Origin: Burkholderiales bacterium 8X
Lineage (GTDB): Bacteria > Pseudomonadota > Gammaproteobacteria > Burkholderiales > Burkholderiaceae_C
Reading direction: 5' to 3'
NCBI GenBank assembly: GCA_902506565.1
Contig: LR732703.1
Span: 3,392,256-3,456,255 of the forward strand
DNA length: 64,000 bases
Under the pieces are notes generated by a model. That model did not search any database and was not told the DNA's origin. It worked only from the letters and a program-made list of their open reading frames with translations. This document shows, piece after piece, positions 1 through 9,395 of this stretch (its first letter is position 1; each line of letters opens with the position of its first letter). The translations under genes were made by a program, and so were the position numbers.

Positions 1-120
1 CAAAAGAGCTTCAACCCCCGCAGCAACCTCAACTTCTCTCTACACCTCACTTCGCTGCGATCAGCGAAGCCTTCGATTATGACACGGTTTTGATAAGACC
101 GGCAACTTTTTTTCGCTTTT
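1..120 (-). promoter_or_regulatory. Probable rRNA-operon promoter and leader reading leftward out of the window
   Basis: Read on the minus strand, an A-rich tract (about 106-120, UP-element-like) is followed by TTGCCG (100-105, -35) and CATAAT (76-81, -10) with an 18-base spacer. A leader follows and ends at the edge in AGCTCTTTTG, which resembles the boxA antitermination element (GCTCTTT) found just before 16S rRNA genes. UP element, promoter and boxA in this order are typical of bacterial rrn leaders. The 16S gene itself would lie beyond position 1 and is not seen, so the identity is inferred. The leader also contains a short hairpin (CTTCGCTG and CAGCGAAG, about 53-74). Confidence 0.62.
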
Positions 121-232
121 CTCTGCTGACTAACTAAGGTTCGAGAACCGTTTCGCTCAAGAGCTACGTCGTCAGCCGAGCCTCAGATTATGCCATGAAA
201 AATTCGCTGTTCGCAACAGGTCGAGAGAACTT

Positions 233-1090
233 TCATTGCCTCGCCGTTCGAACATTGGACGGAAGCGCTTGAGGCCAGCTCGCCCTGAAAGGATTGATGT
301 CCAACCCGCCTCTTCTCGTGTAGCGAGCCGAGACCGACAGCTTCGTTGGCCTGCATCGGCGCCAGATGTCGACAAACATCCTCTCGACGCAGTGCTCATG
401 AAAATCACTGTGATCGCGAAAGCTGACGATATAGGCCAGCAGCCCCGCCTGGTCGATCGGTGCCCCGACGTAACGGATCTGGACACTGCCCCAGTCCGGT
501 TGCCCGGTAACGGGACAGTTGCTCTTGAGCAGCCGGCTCGAAAGCGTCTCGCTGACCGGCGATTGCGATTCGTCGCTCATCAGCAGCTCGGGCGCCGGCT
601 GAAACTGGTTGCATTCGATGTCCAGACGGTCCAAGTCGATCCCGTCGAGTTCGCTCACCTTCTCGCGTCCGAAAGCTTCCGGGAGCACCAACGCGACTCC
701 CGCCGTGGCGGCGCGATCGCTTTCCCTCCAAAGCACCTCGCTGACATCTTTTCGCAGTTGCTCCCTCACCGCGTCGGCGCTCTCGAAGACCGTGCTGCTG
801 AAGCTGTTGAGATAGAGCTTGAACGACTTGCTTTCGATGATGTTGGGCGTGTCGCACGGAATCGTGAAGTGCGCGATTGCCACCTGCGGCTTGCCGCGTG
901 CGTTGATCCAGCTCAGCTCGAAAGCCGTCCATAGATCGGCACCGAAGAACGGCAGCCGATCGCCATGCAACTGAAGAGCGCTTCTCTGCGCATCACGGCC
1001 AATCGGATACAGCAACTGAGGCTCGAGCTTCTTGACGTAGGTTGTTTGCTTGCCGAGTGGCGATGCGTTCAATGTCGTTTCAGTGTTCAT
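233..1090 (-). CDS. queF: NADPH-dependent 7-cyano-7-deazaguanine reductase QueF (type II)
   Basis: The product reduces preQ0 to preQ1 in queuosine biosynthesis in the cytoplasm. At 285 aa it matches the long, two-half (type II) QueF form. The substrate-binding ESKS motif is at residues 86-89. The nucleophilic Cys192 lies in [12 protein letters not shown] and the proton donor Asp199 follows. Glu233 in the second half matches the glutamate that helps bind the base. The ATG start lies inside the 3' end of the upstream alpha/beta hydrolase gene, an 11-base overlap, so translation is probably coupled. It is the last gene of the minus-strand set that starts at yaaA. The bases between its stop and the rrn promoter hold no other gene. 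Confidence 0.95.
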   Translation of the reverse strand: MNTETTLNASPLGKQTTYVKKLEPQLLYPIGRDAQRSALQLHGDRLPFFGADLWTAFELSWINARGKPQVAIAHFTIPCDTPNIIESKSFKLYLNSFSSTVFESADAVREQLRKDVSEVLWRESDRAATAGVALVLPEAFGREKVSELDGIDLDRLDIECNQFQPAPELLMSDESQSPVSETLSSRLLKSNCPVTGQPDWGSVQIRYVGAPIDQAGLLAYIVSFRDHSDFHEHCVERMFVDIWRRCRPTKLSVSARYTRRGGLDINPFRASWPQALPSNVRTARQ

Positions 1091-1979
1091 TCATGTTCTC
1101 GACCGAGTCGATGAAGGGGAAGATGCATTCCAGAAGCATCTCGACGACAGGTGGCGGGAGGTCGTGCCCCATGCCCGGGATGCCGACAAAGCGTGCCCCG
1201 GCGATCCTCTTGGCGGTGTTACGGCCGCATTCGACAGGTACCAGCGGGTCGGCATCGCCGTGCAGCACCAGGGTTGGCGATCGAACCTTTTCCAGTAAAG
1301 CAGCCCTGTCCTTGTCTGCCGCTACCGCCAGCATCTGCCTGAGCGTCCCTGAAGGTCGATAGGCTCGCTGCAAGTACCCCAGGATCCGCGCCGCGACGAG
1401 TGGATCTTCCTGCGGGTAGGAAGGACTTGCGATCAGGCGGACAAATTTCAAGCCGTGCGCCACCAGCCCGGCCTCGCTTTTGTCGGCGGGCTGCTTGAGC
1501 AACGCGGCCGCAACCTTGGGCCGCGGGCCCGGCAGGCCTGCGGCGCCACTCGAACTCATGATGCTGACCAAGCTCCTGACTCGCGCGGGCGCCGAAGCAG
1601 CAACGCGCTGGGCAATCATCCCGCCCATGGACGCGCCGATGACATGCGCCTGTTCGATCTGCAGTGCATCCAGCACCCCCAATGCGTCGAGAGCCATGTC
1701 CTGAAGCGAGTAGGCGGTGCGAATCTGCAATCCCAGGCGGTGCCTCAGGCTCTGCCAGAACAGATTGCCGACCACCACATCATCGAAGCCCTGGCTCAGT
1801 CCCGAATCGCGGTTGTCGAATCGCACGACACGAAATCCGCGCCGAAGGAATGCATCGACCATTTCATCCGGCCATCCGGTCAGCTGCATGCCCAGCCCCA
1901 TGATCATCAGGATGACCGGCCGGTCCGCGCCACCGCTATCGTCGACTTCGATCGGTAGGCCGTTCGCAACCAGCTTCAT
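1080..1979 (-). CDS. Alpha/beta-fold hydrolase
   Basis: The 299-aa product is a cytoplasmic alpha/beta hydrolase with no signal peptide. The nucleophile elbow GASMGG places Ser117. The acid is probably Asp244 in HGDADPLVP, and the base is His272 in GMGHD. The N-terminal [12 protein letters not shown] stretch matches the oxyanion-hole region of the aclacinomycin-methylesterase/haloperoxidase-like branch. The substrate cannot be told from sequence. It lies between the P4H-like gene (45 bases upstream) and queF, whose start it overlaps, so the three are probably co-transcribed although no shared pathway is obvious. Confidence 0.85.
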   Translation of the reverse strand: MKLVANGLPIEVDDSGGADRPVILMIMGLGMQLTGWPDEMVDAFLRRGFRVVRFDNRDSGLSQGFDDVVVGNLFWQSLRHRLGLQIRTAYSLQDMALDALGVLDALQIEQAHVIGASMGGMIAQRVAASAPARVRSLVSIMSSSGAAGLPGPRPKVAAALLKQPADKSEAGLVAHGLKFVRLIASPSYPQEDPLVAARILGYLQRAYRPSGTLRQMLAVAADKDRAALLEKVRSPTLVLHGDADPLVPVECGRNTAKRIAGARFVGIPGMGHDLPPPVVEMLLECIFPFIDSVENMNEH

Positions 1980-2022
1980 GCGGCGCGAGCGACTGCGGCG
2001 CCACGAGACTTGTGAGCGCTCG

Positions 2023-2877
2023 TCACTTGAATTCCCGTTCCCTCAGCCATTTGGTGGCGACCCACTTCTCGCCTGCAAGTACCGGCGCGCCGCCGTGCAG
2101 CGTTCGGGTTGACGAGTCCGGCCGATCGTAGGTAAAGAAGACGCCAGTGCCCTGCTTGGGAGCGACCTCGAGCCCGACGTCCGGAAAGGTCGTTGCACCG
2201 CCCTGCTCGGGTTCCTGCAAGTACATCACCAAGGTGGCGACGCGTTGTCCGCCCCGCTTGAGGATCGATGGCGTGCCCGGCTCCGCGGGATCGAAATAGT
2301 CGTAGTGAGGCCGGTACTGGGCGCCGGGCTGGTAGCGAAGCACCTGGAGGCCCTCGCCGAAGATCACCGGCCAGGCGACCAGGTCCGCAATCCGCTGCTC
2401 CAGCCGGGCGACGACGTCGTTCTCGCCGCGCTCGAAGAACATGCCGTCGCTGGTGCGATCGACGTTCAGCGCTTCACCGCCGGTCCGGGTTTCCACGGTG
2501 AGCGACCGGGCCAGCCGCTCCTTGGCCTTGCGGATCAGGAACTCGCACTCTTCTGAGGAGACGAGGTTGCCGAACACGACCAGATTCGGACGCTTCATGG
2601 TCTGCAGGATCTGAACCCTCTGACCTCCGCATTCGATGTAAAGCGGTGATTGCGAAAGATCCGGACCCGGCACCGGCGACCCCTGAGCGGCGCCACTGGC
2701 CTCGGCCCCGCGGAGGGTGGTCTCGCCCTGCATCTCGGCGAGCGCGGCTTCGGCGACATGAGAGCTCCATCCGGCTTGCCGCATGGAGAGTCGAAGGCTC
2801 TCGACCGAATGGCCCGCCCTCATCTGGGTGACGATCCATTCGCGCAGATCCGGGCTGATGGCCTGGCCGAGGCTCAT
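2023..2877 (-). CDS. 2OG-Fe(II) dioxygenase, prolyl-4-hydroxylase alpha-subunit-like
   Basis: The 284-aa protein has an N-terminal helical segment of about 60 residues and a C-terminal jelly-roll dioxygenase domain (about 95-280). The iron ligands are visible as His191 and Asp193 (PHYDYFD) and His261 (TRTLHGG). Lys271 in GEKWVATKW fits the 2-oxoglutarate-binding basic residue. The family hydroxylates prolyl residues of proteins or peptides; the target here is unknown. The ATG at 2877 was chosen because it overlaps the yaaA stop in an ATGA. The longer in-frame extension runs into yaaA and is not protein-like. Confidence 0.9.
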   Translation of the reverse strand: MSLGQAISPDLREWIVTQMRAGHSVESLRLSMRQAGWSSHVAEAALAEMQGETTLRGAEASGAAQGSPVPGPDLSQSPLYIECGGQRVQILQTMKRPNLVVFGNLVSSEECEFLIRKAKERLARSLTVETRTGGEALNVDRTSDGMFFERGENDVVARLEQRIADLVAWPVIFGEGLQVLRYQPGAQYRPHYDYFDPAEPGTPSILKRGGQRVATLVMYLQEPEQGGATTFPDVGLEVAPKQGTGVFFTYDRPDSSTRTLHGGAPVLAGEKWVATKWLREREFK

Positions 2878-3665
2878 GTGCTTCTTCTCCTGAACACCAA
2901 ACGTTGCGGCGCCGACGCCGATGCGTCGAAAGCATAGCCTTCCAGGTCGAAGTTCTTCAGCGTCTGCGGAATCGTGGCGCGGTTCTGTATGGCCCAGCGA
3001 GCCATCAAGCCCCGAGCTCTCTTGGCGAAGAAACTGACGATCTTGTACTGGCCGGATTTCCACTCTTCGAAGACGCAATCGACGACTCGTGCCTTGAGCA
3101 CTTTCCGGTCGACCGCGCGGAAGTACTCCTGTGACGCCAGATTGATGACGACCGGAGACGGATCGGCCGACAGTCGCTCGTTCAGGTATCGGGCGATGCG
3201 GCTGCCCCAGAACGCATACAAGTCACTTCCAAGCCGGTTTTCGAGGCGCGTGCCCATCTCCAGCCGGTAGGGCTGCAATCGGTCGAGCGGACGCAGCACG
3301 CCATAGAGCCCGCTCAAGATGCAAAGATGGTCCTGGCTCCAAAGCAATTCATCGGGCTCCAGCGACTTGGCATCCAGGCCGCCATACACGTCCCCATCGA
3401 AGGCAAGTGCCGCCTGCTTGGAGTTGGCACCGTCGCTCTTGGAGGACCAGGCTGCATACCGCTCGAAGTTGAGCGTTGCGAGCTTGTCCGACAGATGCAT
3501 GAGCTCGGCGATCTCCGCCGGCGACTTGCGACGCATCAGGCGAATCAGCTCCATCGAAGGGCCGCGCGGTCCTTCGAAGCGTGGCTGCGTCGCGGGCAAG
3601 GAGGCGGGCGCCGGATGATCGAAGTCGAGCGACTTCGCGGGAGAGACCAGAAAGAGCATCGGCAA
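2874..3665 (-). CDS. yaaA: Peroxide stress protein YaaA (DUF328)
   Basis: The 263-aa product covers the full YaaA family length, beginning with MLFLVSPAKSLDF, a family hallmark, and containing the conserved LSGLYGVLRPLD and INLASQEYF segments. In E. coli YaaA lowers free intracellular iron and limits Fenton damage during hydrogen peroxide stress. Its stop overlaps the start of the downstream dioxygenase gene by 4 bases, so the pair is translationally coupled. Only 48 bases separate it from the beta-propeller gene upstream, so it may share that gene's transcript or have a promoter within that gene. Confidence 0.95.
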   Translation of the reverse strand: MPMLFLVSPAKSLDFDHPAPASLPATQPRFEGPRGPSMELIRLMRRKSPAEIAELMHLSDKLATLNFERYAAWSSKSDGANSKQAALAFDGDVYGGLDAKSLEPDELLWSQDHLCILSGLYGVLRPLDRLQPYRLEMGTRLENRLGSDLYAFWGSRIARYLNERLSADPSPVVINLASQEYFRAVDRKVLKARVVDCVFEEWKSGQYKIVSFFAKRARGLMARWAIQNRATIPQTLKNFDLEGYAFDASASAPQRLVFRRRST

Positions 3666-3713
3666 ATTATCGACCGACCTCGGCGGCCGACCGGACCGAT
3701 GCCCGCCGGAGCT

Positions 3714-4499
3714 TCAGTTTGCGAAGCCGAACGGAGCCGGATTGCCGCCCGCCAGGGCATTGGCCGCCTGCACCGCCTCGGCATTCGAGCCCACGCCCTC
3801 GCAATAGATGCGTGTGGACTGATCGGCGCCGAGGATCTGGCCTTGCGACATCACCGCGATGTTGACGAAGCCGAAAGGTGGGCGGACCTGGGTCCAGCCA
3901 CTGCCGGCGCCCGGCCGGCGAATGCGGACCGAACCGTCGATGCAGGCCAGCGCGATCGAACCGTTGGGTCCGGCACTCACGTCCAGCACGCCGCTCCCCT
4001 GGTGATCGAAGGTGCTGCCGTTGTACGCGAAGACGTCGCGATTGCTGTTGACCACCCAGGCCTTGCCGGTGCTGTCGACGGCGATCCGCACGCCGGCGCA
4101 GCCGTCGATTCGCTCCCAGCCTTTTTCAGGGCTCACGAAGCGGTGCACGCCATAGCCGCCCTCCTTCGCATCCGGACCGATCACCCAGGGCGTTCCGTCG
4201 GCGCCGACGCCGATGTCCTGCGCCTCGCCCTGGATGGTGATCCAGCGACCGCCCACGCGGCGTTGAATCCGCATGCCGACGTTGTCGACCACCCATGGCG
4301 TGCCGTCCGGAGCCGCAGCTACTCGCAAGCCGGCGCCGATCTCGACCCATTGCTGATTCCACTCGTAGACGATGTAGCCGCCCTCGCATCGCTTGGTGCC
4401 CGCCACGAAGATGTCGCCCCGCGTGCTGGCGGCGACGTCGGTCGCCAGCCCGTCCATCTGAACCCAGGCGTCCGATGAGGAAAGCAGATTGTTGAACAT
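3714..4499 (-). CDS. Tectonin-type beta-propeller protein
   Basis: The 261-aa protein is built of about six repeats of the form W-hydrophobic-x-x-G followed by D-h-(A/G)-V/A-x-x-x-G-x-h-W/F-V (for example WVQMDGLATDVAAS and AQDIGVGADGTPWVIG), the pattern of tectonin/TECPR propellers. Such proteins are lectins or adhesion/recognition modules in other organisms; the ligand here is unknown. No signal peptide is visible. The ATG at 4499 was chosen because the repeats begin directly after it; the further upstream frame is arginine-rich shadow sequence. It is divergent from valS across a 212-base gap. Confidence 0.7.
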   Translation of the reverse strand: MFNNLLSSSDAWVQMDGLATDVAASTRGDIFVAGTKRCEGGYIVYEWNQQWVEIGAGLRVAAAPDGTPWVVDNVGMRIQRRVGGRWITIQGEAQDIGVGADGTPWVIGPDAKEGGYGVHRFVSPEKGWERIDGCAGVRIAVDSTGKAWVVNSNRDVFAYNGSTFDHQGSGVLDVSAGPNGSIALACIDGSVRIRRPGAGSGWTQVRPPFGFVNIAVMSQGQILGADQSTRIYCEGVGSNAEAVQAANALAGGNPAPFGFAN

Positions 4500-4571
4500 G
4501 TGGCGAGCCCTCGATGTGTGTGTTTGCAGGACTTCGATGCTAGGAGCGCAAGCTCTGCAAAGCGATCCGTC

Positions 4572-4604
4572 CGCAGCCGTAGCGCAGCCGTAGCGCAGCC
4601 GTCG
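4572..4604. repeat. Three tandem 11-base repeats upstream of valS
   Basis: CGCAGCCGTAG occurs at 4572-4582 and 4583-4593 and, with one change at the end (CGCAGCCGTCG), at 4594-4604. It lies in the divergent gap between the beta-propeller gene and valS, about 40 bases before a probable -10 for valS. It could be a protein-binding array or simply replication slippage. Confidence 0.7.
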
Positions 4605-4643
4605 GCCGTTACGGCAAGCCATGTCGCGGTTCCGCGGTGCTCG

Positions 4644-4697
4644 AATAAAATCGCGCCTTCCGCAGCCCCACGAACGGCATCCTTCGGGATGCCGTTC
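4644..4697 (+). promoter_or_regulatory. valS leader with a perfect 11-bp UUCG hairpin and a possible -10
   Basis: GAACGGCATCC (4672-4682), the loop TTCG and GGATGCCGTTC (4687-4697) form a perfect 11-bp stem with a UUCG tetraloop. CTCTTT follows and then the valS ATG 14 bases after the stem. An AT-rich hexamer (AATAAAAT, about 4644-4651) upstream could be the -10, which would put the hairpin near the 5' end of a short leader. No clear Shine-Dalgarno sequence lies between stem and ATG. The hairpin could attenuate transcription, stabilise the 5' end or modulate ribosome access. Confidence 0.6.
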
Positions 4698-4711
4698 CTC
4701 TTTGCACCGCC

Positions 4712-7582
4712 ATGAGCGACACCTTGCCTTCCACCGGCCTCGAACGCCTGTCCAAATCATTCGAACCTCAAGCCATCGAAGCCCGATGGGGACCCGAGTG
4801 GGAGCAACGCGGCTACGCGGTCGCGGGGTACCGGGGCACCGGCCAACCCAAGGACGGCGCACCGTCGTTCGCGATCCAGCTGCCGCCACCCAACGTGACC
4901 GGCACCCTCCACATGGGTCATGCCTTCAACCAGACCATCATGGACAGCCTCACCCGATACCACCGGATGAAAGGCGACAACACCTTGTGGGTTCCGGGCA
5001 CCGACCACGCGGGCATCGCCACCCAGATCGTGGTCGAGCGCCAGCTGCAGGAGCAGAAGATCAGCCGCCACGATCTCGGGCGCAAGAACTTCATCGCGCG
5101 GGTCTGGGACTGGAAGCAGAAATCCGGCGACACCATCACCAACCAGATGCGCCGGATGGGTGACAGCGTCGACTGGAGCCGCGAGTACTTCACCATGGAC
5201 GAGAAGCTCTCGACCGTGGTCACCGACACCTTCGTCAAGCTCTACGAGGAAGGCCTCATCTACCGCGGCAAGCGCCTGGTCAACTGGGATCCGGTGCTCA
5301 AGACCGCGGTGAGCGACCTCGAGGTCGAGAGCGAGGAAGAAGACGGCTTTCTCTGGCACATCGCCTATCCGCTCGAGGACGGTTCCGGCCAGCTGACGGT
5401 TGCCACCACCCGACCCGAAACCATGCTCGGCGACACCGCCGTCATGGTTCATCCGGAAGACGAACGCTACAAGGCGTTCATCGGCCGTCACGTGCGGCTG
5501 CCGCTGGTCGATCGGCTGATTCCGATCATCGCGGACGAGTACGTCGACCGGAACTTCGGGACCGGCGTCGTCAAGGTCACGCCGGCGCACGATCCCAACG
5601 ACTATGCGGTCGGCCAGCGGCACAAGCTCGAGTCGCTCACGGTGCTCGACCTGGATGCGCGCATCAACGACAACGCGCCGGAAAAGTACCGCGGGCTCGA
5701 CCGCTTCGTGGCCCGCAAGGCGGTCGTCGCCGATCTGGACGCGCTCGGCCTCCTGGTCGAAACCAAGAAGCACAAGCTCATGGTGCCGCGCTGCGCGCGT
5801 ACCGGTGCAGTGGTCGAGCCGATGCTCACCAGCCAGTGGTTCGTCGCGATGACAAAGCCCGGCGCGAAGGGCCAGTCGATCGCGCAGCAAGCCATCGATG
5901 CGGTGCGTTCGGGCGAGGTCAGCTTCGTTCCCGAGAACTGGGTCAACACCTACAACCACTGGATGGAGAACATCCAGGACTGGACGATTTCGCGCCAGCT
6001 CTGGTGGGGCCACCAGATTCCGGCCTGGTTCGACGAAGAAGGCAAGGTGTACGTTGCCCGCTCCGAAGCCGACGCTCAGGCCCAGGCGCCCGGCCGAACC
6101 CTGCGGCGCGACGAGGATGTGCTCGACACCTGGTTCTCGTCGGCCATGGTGCCCTTCTCGTCGCTCGGCTGGCCCGAACAAACCGAGGACTACGACCTCT
6201 ACCTGCCCTCGACCGTGCTGGTCACCGGCTACGACATCATCTTCTTCTGGGTGGCCCGGATGATCATGATGACCAAGCATTTCACCGGGCGGGTGCCGTT
6301 CCGGCATGTCTACATCCACGGCCTGGTTCGCGATTCGCAAGGCCGCAAGATGAGCAAGTCGGAAGGCAACGTGCTCGATCCCGTGGATCTGATCGACGGC
6401 ATCGCCCTGCCCGAACTGCTCGAAAAGCGCACCCAGGGACTTCGCAAGCCCGAGACCGCGCCCGCCGTTCGCAAGAACACGCAGAAGGAGTTCCCGGACG
6501 GCATCCCGGCCTTCGGTGCAGATGCCCTGCGCTTCACCTTCGCTTCGCTTGCCTCGCTCGGCCGCAGCATCAACTTCGACAGCAAGCGCTGCGAGGGCTA
6601 TCGCAATTTCTGCAACAAGCTCTGGAATGCCACCCGCTTCGTGCTGATGAATTGCGAAGGGCAGGATTGCGGCCTGCGCGAGCACACCAAGGCCGAATGC
6701 GCGGTGGGCGGGCCGGCCCACGGCTACCTGTCGTTCAGCCAGGCCGACCGTTGGATCGTGTCGCTGCTCCAGCGGGTCGAGGCCGAGGTCGAGAAGGGCT
6801 TCGAGGAATACCGCCTCGACAACGTCGCCAACGCCATCTACCAGTTCGCATGGGACGAGTTCTGCGACTGGTACCTCGAAATCGCCAAGGTGCAGATCCA
6901 GCAAGGCAACGACGCCGAGCAGCGTGCCACCCGGCGCACGTTGATCCGCACGCTCGAGACGCTGCTGCGCCTCGCCCATCCGATCATCCCGTTCATCACC
7001 GAGGAGCTGTGGCAGACCGTCGCGCCCCTGGCTGGCCGCGGCGGCGACTCGATCATGGTCGCGCCCTATCCGAAGAGCCAGCCCGACAAGATCGACGAGG
7101 CCGCGGAAGCCCATGTCGCCCGGCTCAAGTCGCTGGTGGACGCCTGCCGCACGCTGCGCGGCGAAATGAACGTGTCGCCGGCAACGCGCCTTCCGTTGTT
7201 CGCCATCGCGGACGAGCCTTCGAGTGCCGAGTTCCTGCGCGGCACCGCACCGGTGCTGCAGGCGCTGGCCAAGCTCAAGGAAGTGCGGGTCTTCGAAGAC
7301 GAGGCTGCCTGGTCGGCAGCGGCCGAGGCCTCGCCGGTGGCGGTGGTCGGCGCCGTCCGCTTCTGCCTGCACATGGAAATCGACAAGGCTGCGGAAAAGG
7401 CCCGCCTGGGCAAGGAGATCGCCCGGGTCGAGGGCGAAATCGCCAAGGTCGATGGCAAGCTGGGCAACCAGGCCTTCGTGGCCAAAGCGCCGGCAGCGGT
7501 CATCGAACAGGAACGCAAGCGGCTCGCGGACTTCGGCACGATGCTGGAGCGCCTGCGCGCCCAGCTTGTGCGCCTCGGCTGA
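4712..7582 (+). CDS. valS: Valyl-tRNA synthetase
   Basis: This class I synthetase charges tRNA-Val. The 956-aa length is full. The HIGH-type motif reads HMGH at residues 67-70 within [15 protein letters not shown]. The editing (CP1) domain follows with its [13 protein letters not shown] segment. KMSKS is at 546-550, then the anticodon-binding domain, and the C-terminal coiled-coil arm occupies about residues 885-956. It stands alone in its transcription direction here, with galU 84 bases downstream. The leader carries a strong hairpin described separately. Confidence 0.98.
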   Translation: MSDTLPSTGLERLSKSFEPQAIEARWGPEWEQRGYAVAGYRGTGQPKDGAPSFAIQLPPPNVTGTLHMGHAFNQTIMDSLTRYHRMKGDNTLWVPGTDHAGIATQIVVERQLQEQKISRHDLGRKNFIARVWDWKQKSGDTITNQMRRMGDSVDWSREYFTMDEKLSTVVTDTFVKLYEEGLIYRGKRLVNWDPVLKTAVSDLEVESEEEDGFLWHIAYPLEDGSGQLTVATTRPETMLGDTAVMVHPEDERYKAFIGRHVRLPLVDRLIPIIADEYVDRNFGTGVVKVTPAHDPNDYAVGQRHKLESLTVLDLDARINDNAPEKYRGLDRFVARKAVVADLDALGLLVETKKHKLMVPRCARTGAVVEPMLTSQWFVAMTKPGAKGQSIAQQAIDAVRSGEVSFVPENWVNTYNHWMENIQDWTISRQLWWGHQIPAWFDEEGKVYVARSEADAQAQAPGRTLRRDEDVLDTWFSSAMVPFSSLGWPEQTEDYDLYLPSTVLVTGYDIIFFWVARMIMMTKHFTGRVPFRHVYIHGLVRDSQGRKMSKSEGNVLDPVDLIDGIALPELLEKRTQGLRKPETAPAVRKNTQKEFPDGIPAFGADALRFTFASLASLGRSINFDSKRCEGYRNFCNKLWNATRFVLMNCEGQDCGLREHTKAECAVGGPAHGYLSFSQADRWIVSLLQRVEAEVEKGFEEYRLDNVANAIYQFAWDEFCDWYLEIAKVQIQQGNDAEQRATRRTLIRTLETLLRLAHPIIPFITEELWQTVAPLAGRGGDSIMVAPYPKSQPDKIDEAAEAHVARLKSLVDACRTLRGEMNVSPATRLPLFAIADEPSSAEFLRGTAPVLQALAKLKEVRVFEDEAAWSAAAEASPVAVVGAVRFCLHMEIDKAAEKARLGKEIARVEGEIAKVDGKLGNQAFVAKAPAAVIEQERKRLADFGTMLERLRAQLVRLG

Positions 7583-7666
7583 CAGACGCTTGAATCACGT
7601 GGCACTTAGTATTACGTTTGGCGCCATGCGCCTGCCATCCAAGACCTAACCTTCGACGATTCAAGT

Positions 7667-8557
7667 ATGTCCACCCCCTCGATGCGCATCCGCAAAGCTG
7701 TCTTTCCGGTTGCGGGCTTCGGCACTCGCTTCCTGCCGGCCACCAAGGCGCAACCCAAGGAAATGCTGCCGGTGGTCGACAAGCCACTGATCCAGTATGC
7801 GGTCGAGGAGGCGTATGCCGCCGGCATTCGCGACATGATCTTCGTCACTGGCCGCAACAAGCGCGCCATCGAGGATCACTACGACACCGCCTACGAGCTC
7901 GAATCGCAGCTCGAGGCCAACAACAAGACCGAGCTCTTGAACATCGCTCGTTCGGTCATGCCCGACGACATGACCTGCTCGTACGTGCGGCAACCGCGCA
8001 TGCTGGGCCTCGGCCATGCGGTGTTGTGCGCGGAGCACCTGGTCGGCAACGAACCGTTCGCCGTGCTGCTGGCCGACGACCTCATGGTCGGACCCGAAGG
8101 CGGGCTGCCGGTGCTGGCTCAGATGACCGCGGCCTTCGCGCGACTCGGCGGCTCGCTGATCGCGGTGCAGGAAGTTCCGCTCGACCAGGTCAAGCGCTAC
8201 GGCATCGTGGCCGGCGACACCACTGAAGAGGGCATGGTCAAGGTGAACCGGATGGTCGAGAAGCCGAAACCCGAAGACGCTCCCTCGCGCCTCGGCGTGG
8301 CCGGCCGCTACGTGCTCACGCCCGGCGTGTTCGACGAGATCCGCAACCAGCCCAAGGGCGCTGGCGGCGAGATCCAGCTCACGGACGGCATCGCAGCGTT
8401 GATGAAGAAGGAATCGGTCTACGCCTATGCGTACAAGGGCGTGCGATACGACTGCGGCAGCAAGGAAGGCTTCTTGCAGGCGACGGTCGAACTGGCCTTG
8501 GCGCACCCCGAGGTAGGCGGAGAGTTCCGCGCCTACCTCAAGAGCCTCGAGCTGTAG
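7667..8557 (+). CDS. galU: UTP-glucose-1-phosphate uridylyltransferase
   Basis: The 296-aa enzyme makes UDP-glucose from UTP and glucose 1-phosphate, feeding cell-envelope glycan and exopolysaccharide synthesis. The nucleotide-binding signature [20 protein letters not shown] is at the N terminus, and [11 protein letters not shown], typical of GalU, is present. It starts at ATG 7667; the second methionine ([10 protein letters not shown], 7682) is an alternative. It converges with the TusA-like gene, leaving 20 bases and no terminator-like hairpin between them. Confidence 0.97.
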   Translation: MSTPSMRIRKAVFPVAGFGTRFLPATKAQPKEMLPVVDKPLIQYAVEEAYAAGIRDMIFVTGRNKRAIEDHYDTAYELESQLEANNKTELLNIARSVMPDDMTCSYVRQPRMLGLGHAVLCAEHLVGNEPFAVLLADDLMVGPEGGLPVLAQMTAAFARLGGSLIAVQEVPLDQVKRYGIVAGDTTEEGMVKVNRMVEKPKPEDAPSRLGVAGRYVLTPGVFDEIRNQPKGAGGEIQLTDGIAALMKKESVYAYAYKGVRYDCGSKEGFLQATVELALAHPEVGGEFRAYLKSLEL

Positions 8558-8577
8558 CGATCGGCGGCAGCCGCGGA

Positions 8578-8805
8578 CTAGCGGCGCCGCAACACGTGGA
8601 TGAACTCGTCGCCCACGGTCTGCTGCTCGACCAGGTCGTTGCCGGTCTGGCGCGCAAAGGCCTGGAAGTCCCGCACCGACCCGGCGTCCGTGGAGACCAC
8701 CTTCAGCAATTGACCGCTTTCCATGTCGTTGAGCGACTTCTTGGCTTTCAGGATGGGCAAGGGGCAGTTCAGCCCGCGGGTGTCGATTTCGAGATGGATG
8801 TTCAT
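8578..8805 (-). CDS. TusA/SirA-family sulfurtransferase
   Basis: The 75-aa protein carries the family signature RGLNCPLPILKAKK, with the persulfide-forming Cys14 in a CPxP setting. TusA-like proteins relay sulfur for tRNA thiolation or, in paralogues, for other sulfur chemistry; which one applies here cannot be decided from sequence. The start at 8805 was chosen because the family begins a few residues before the CPxP motif; the longer frame is shadow sequence of the Nudix and cysM genes. It lies 26 bases downstream of the Nudix gene and is near cysM, another sulfur gene. Confidence 0.9.
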   Translation of the reverse strand: MNIHLEIDTRGLNCPLPILKAKKSLNDMESGQLLKVVSTDAGSVRDFQAFARQTGNDLVEQQTVGDEFIHVLRRR

Positions 8806-8831
8806 CGGGGTGTCCTTCAGCGCGGGTGATT

Positions 8832-9395
8832 CTAGGCAGGCCGGTCGACGGCGACGGGCTCGGTGGGACGCTGCCACTCGACGAATTGCGGTTCGATGCC
8901 GCGGGTGCGCAGCCAGTCCGCCAATGCATAGCCGGTGCCGGCTGGCCAGCAGCGCAGCGCCGGCAGGTCGTAGAGGCGGTAGTCGACCAGTTCCGGCGAG
9001 AGCTTGACCTCGCCATCGGCGACTGCGTGGTAGGCAATGATGACCTGGTTCATGCGCTGGAAGTCGTACACGCCGACCAGGTCGAGCGAAAGCGTGTCGA
9101 GGTTGGTTTCTTCCTTGATCTCGCGAGCGATGCCATCTTGCGGCGTCTCGCCCGCCTCCATGAACCCCGTGATGAGCGCATAGGCCTTGTGCTTCCAGGC
9201 CGCGTTGCGTGCCAGCAAAACCTGGCCGCGATACTCGACGATGGCCGCCAGGACCGGCGTGGGATTGTTCCAGTGGGTCCAATGGCAGGCGGTGCAGCGA
9301 AGTCGAGCCTTGGGACCGCCGTCCTCGGCCAACTCGACCATCGAAAGCGGCGCGGCGCACGCCGGACAGAAGCGAGGCTCGAAGACCGCGCTCAT
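8832..9395 (-). CDS. Nudix hydrolase with N-terminal zinc ribbon
   Basis: The 187-aa product has a four-cysteine zinc ribbon (Cys10, Cys13, Cys34, Cys37) followed by a Nudix domain. The Nudix box starts at Gly77 (GFMEAGETPQDGIA-REIKEETNL) and keeps the REUxEE metal-binding core, though the final Gly of the consensus is Asn. The ribbon-plus-Nudix layout resembles NudC-type NADH pyrophosphatases, but the SQPWPFPxS NADH-specific motif is absent, so the substrate is open. The ATG at 9395 overlaps the cysM stop by 4 bases (ATGA), indicating coupling. Confidence 0.88.
   Translation of the reverse strand: MSAVFEPRFCPACAAPLSMVELAEDGGPKARLRCTACHWTHWNNPTPVLAAIVEYRGQVLLARNAAWKHKAYALITGFMEAGETPQDGIAREIKEETNLDTLSLDLVGVYDFQRMNQVIIAYHAVADGEVKLSPELVDYRLYDLPALRCWPAGTGYALADWLRTRGIEPQFVEWQRPTEPVAVDRPA

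Noticed and set aside
4757..7372. An 871-codon open frame on the minus strand opposite valS
   Set aside because: It is the antisense shadow of a clear valS gene. In GC-rich DNA such frames are common, and the translation is His/Arg/Asp/Gly-rich with no family pattern.
7590..7615. TTGAAT and TATTAC before galU as a promoter
   Set aside because: The spacer is only 14 bases, too short for a normal sigma-70 promoter.
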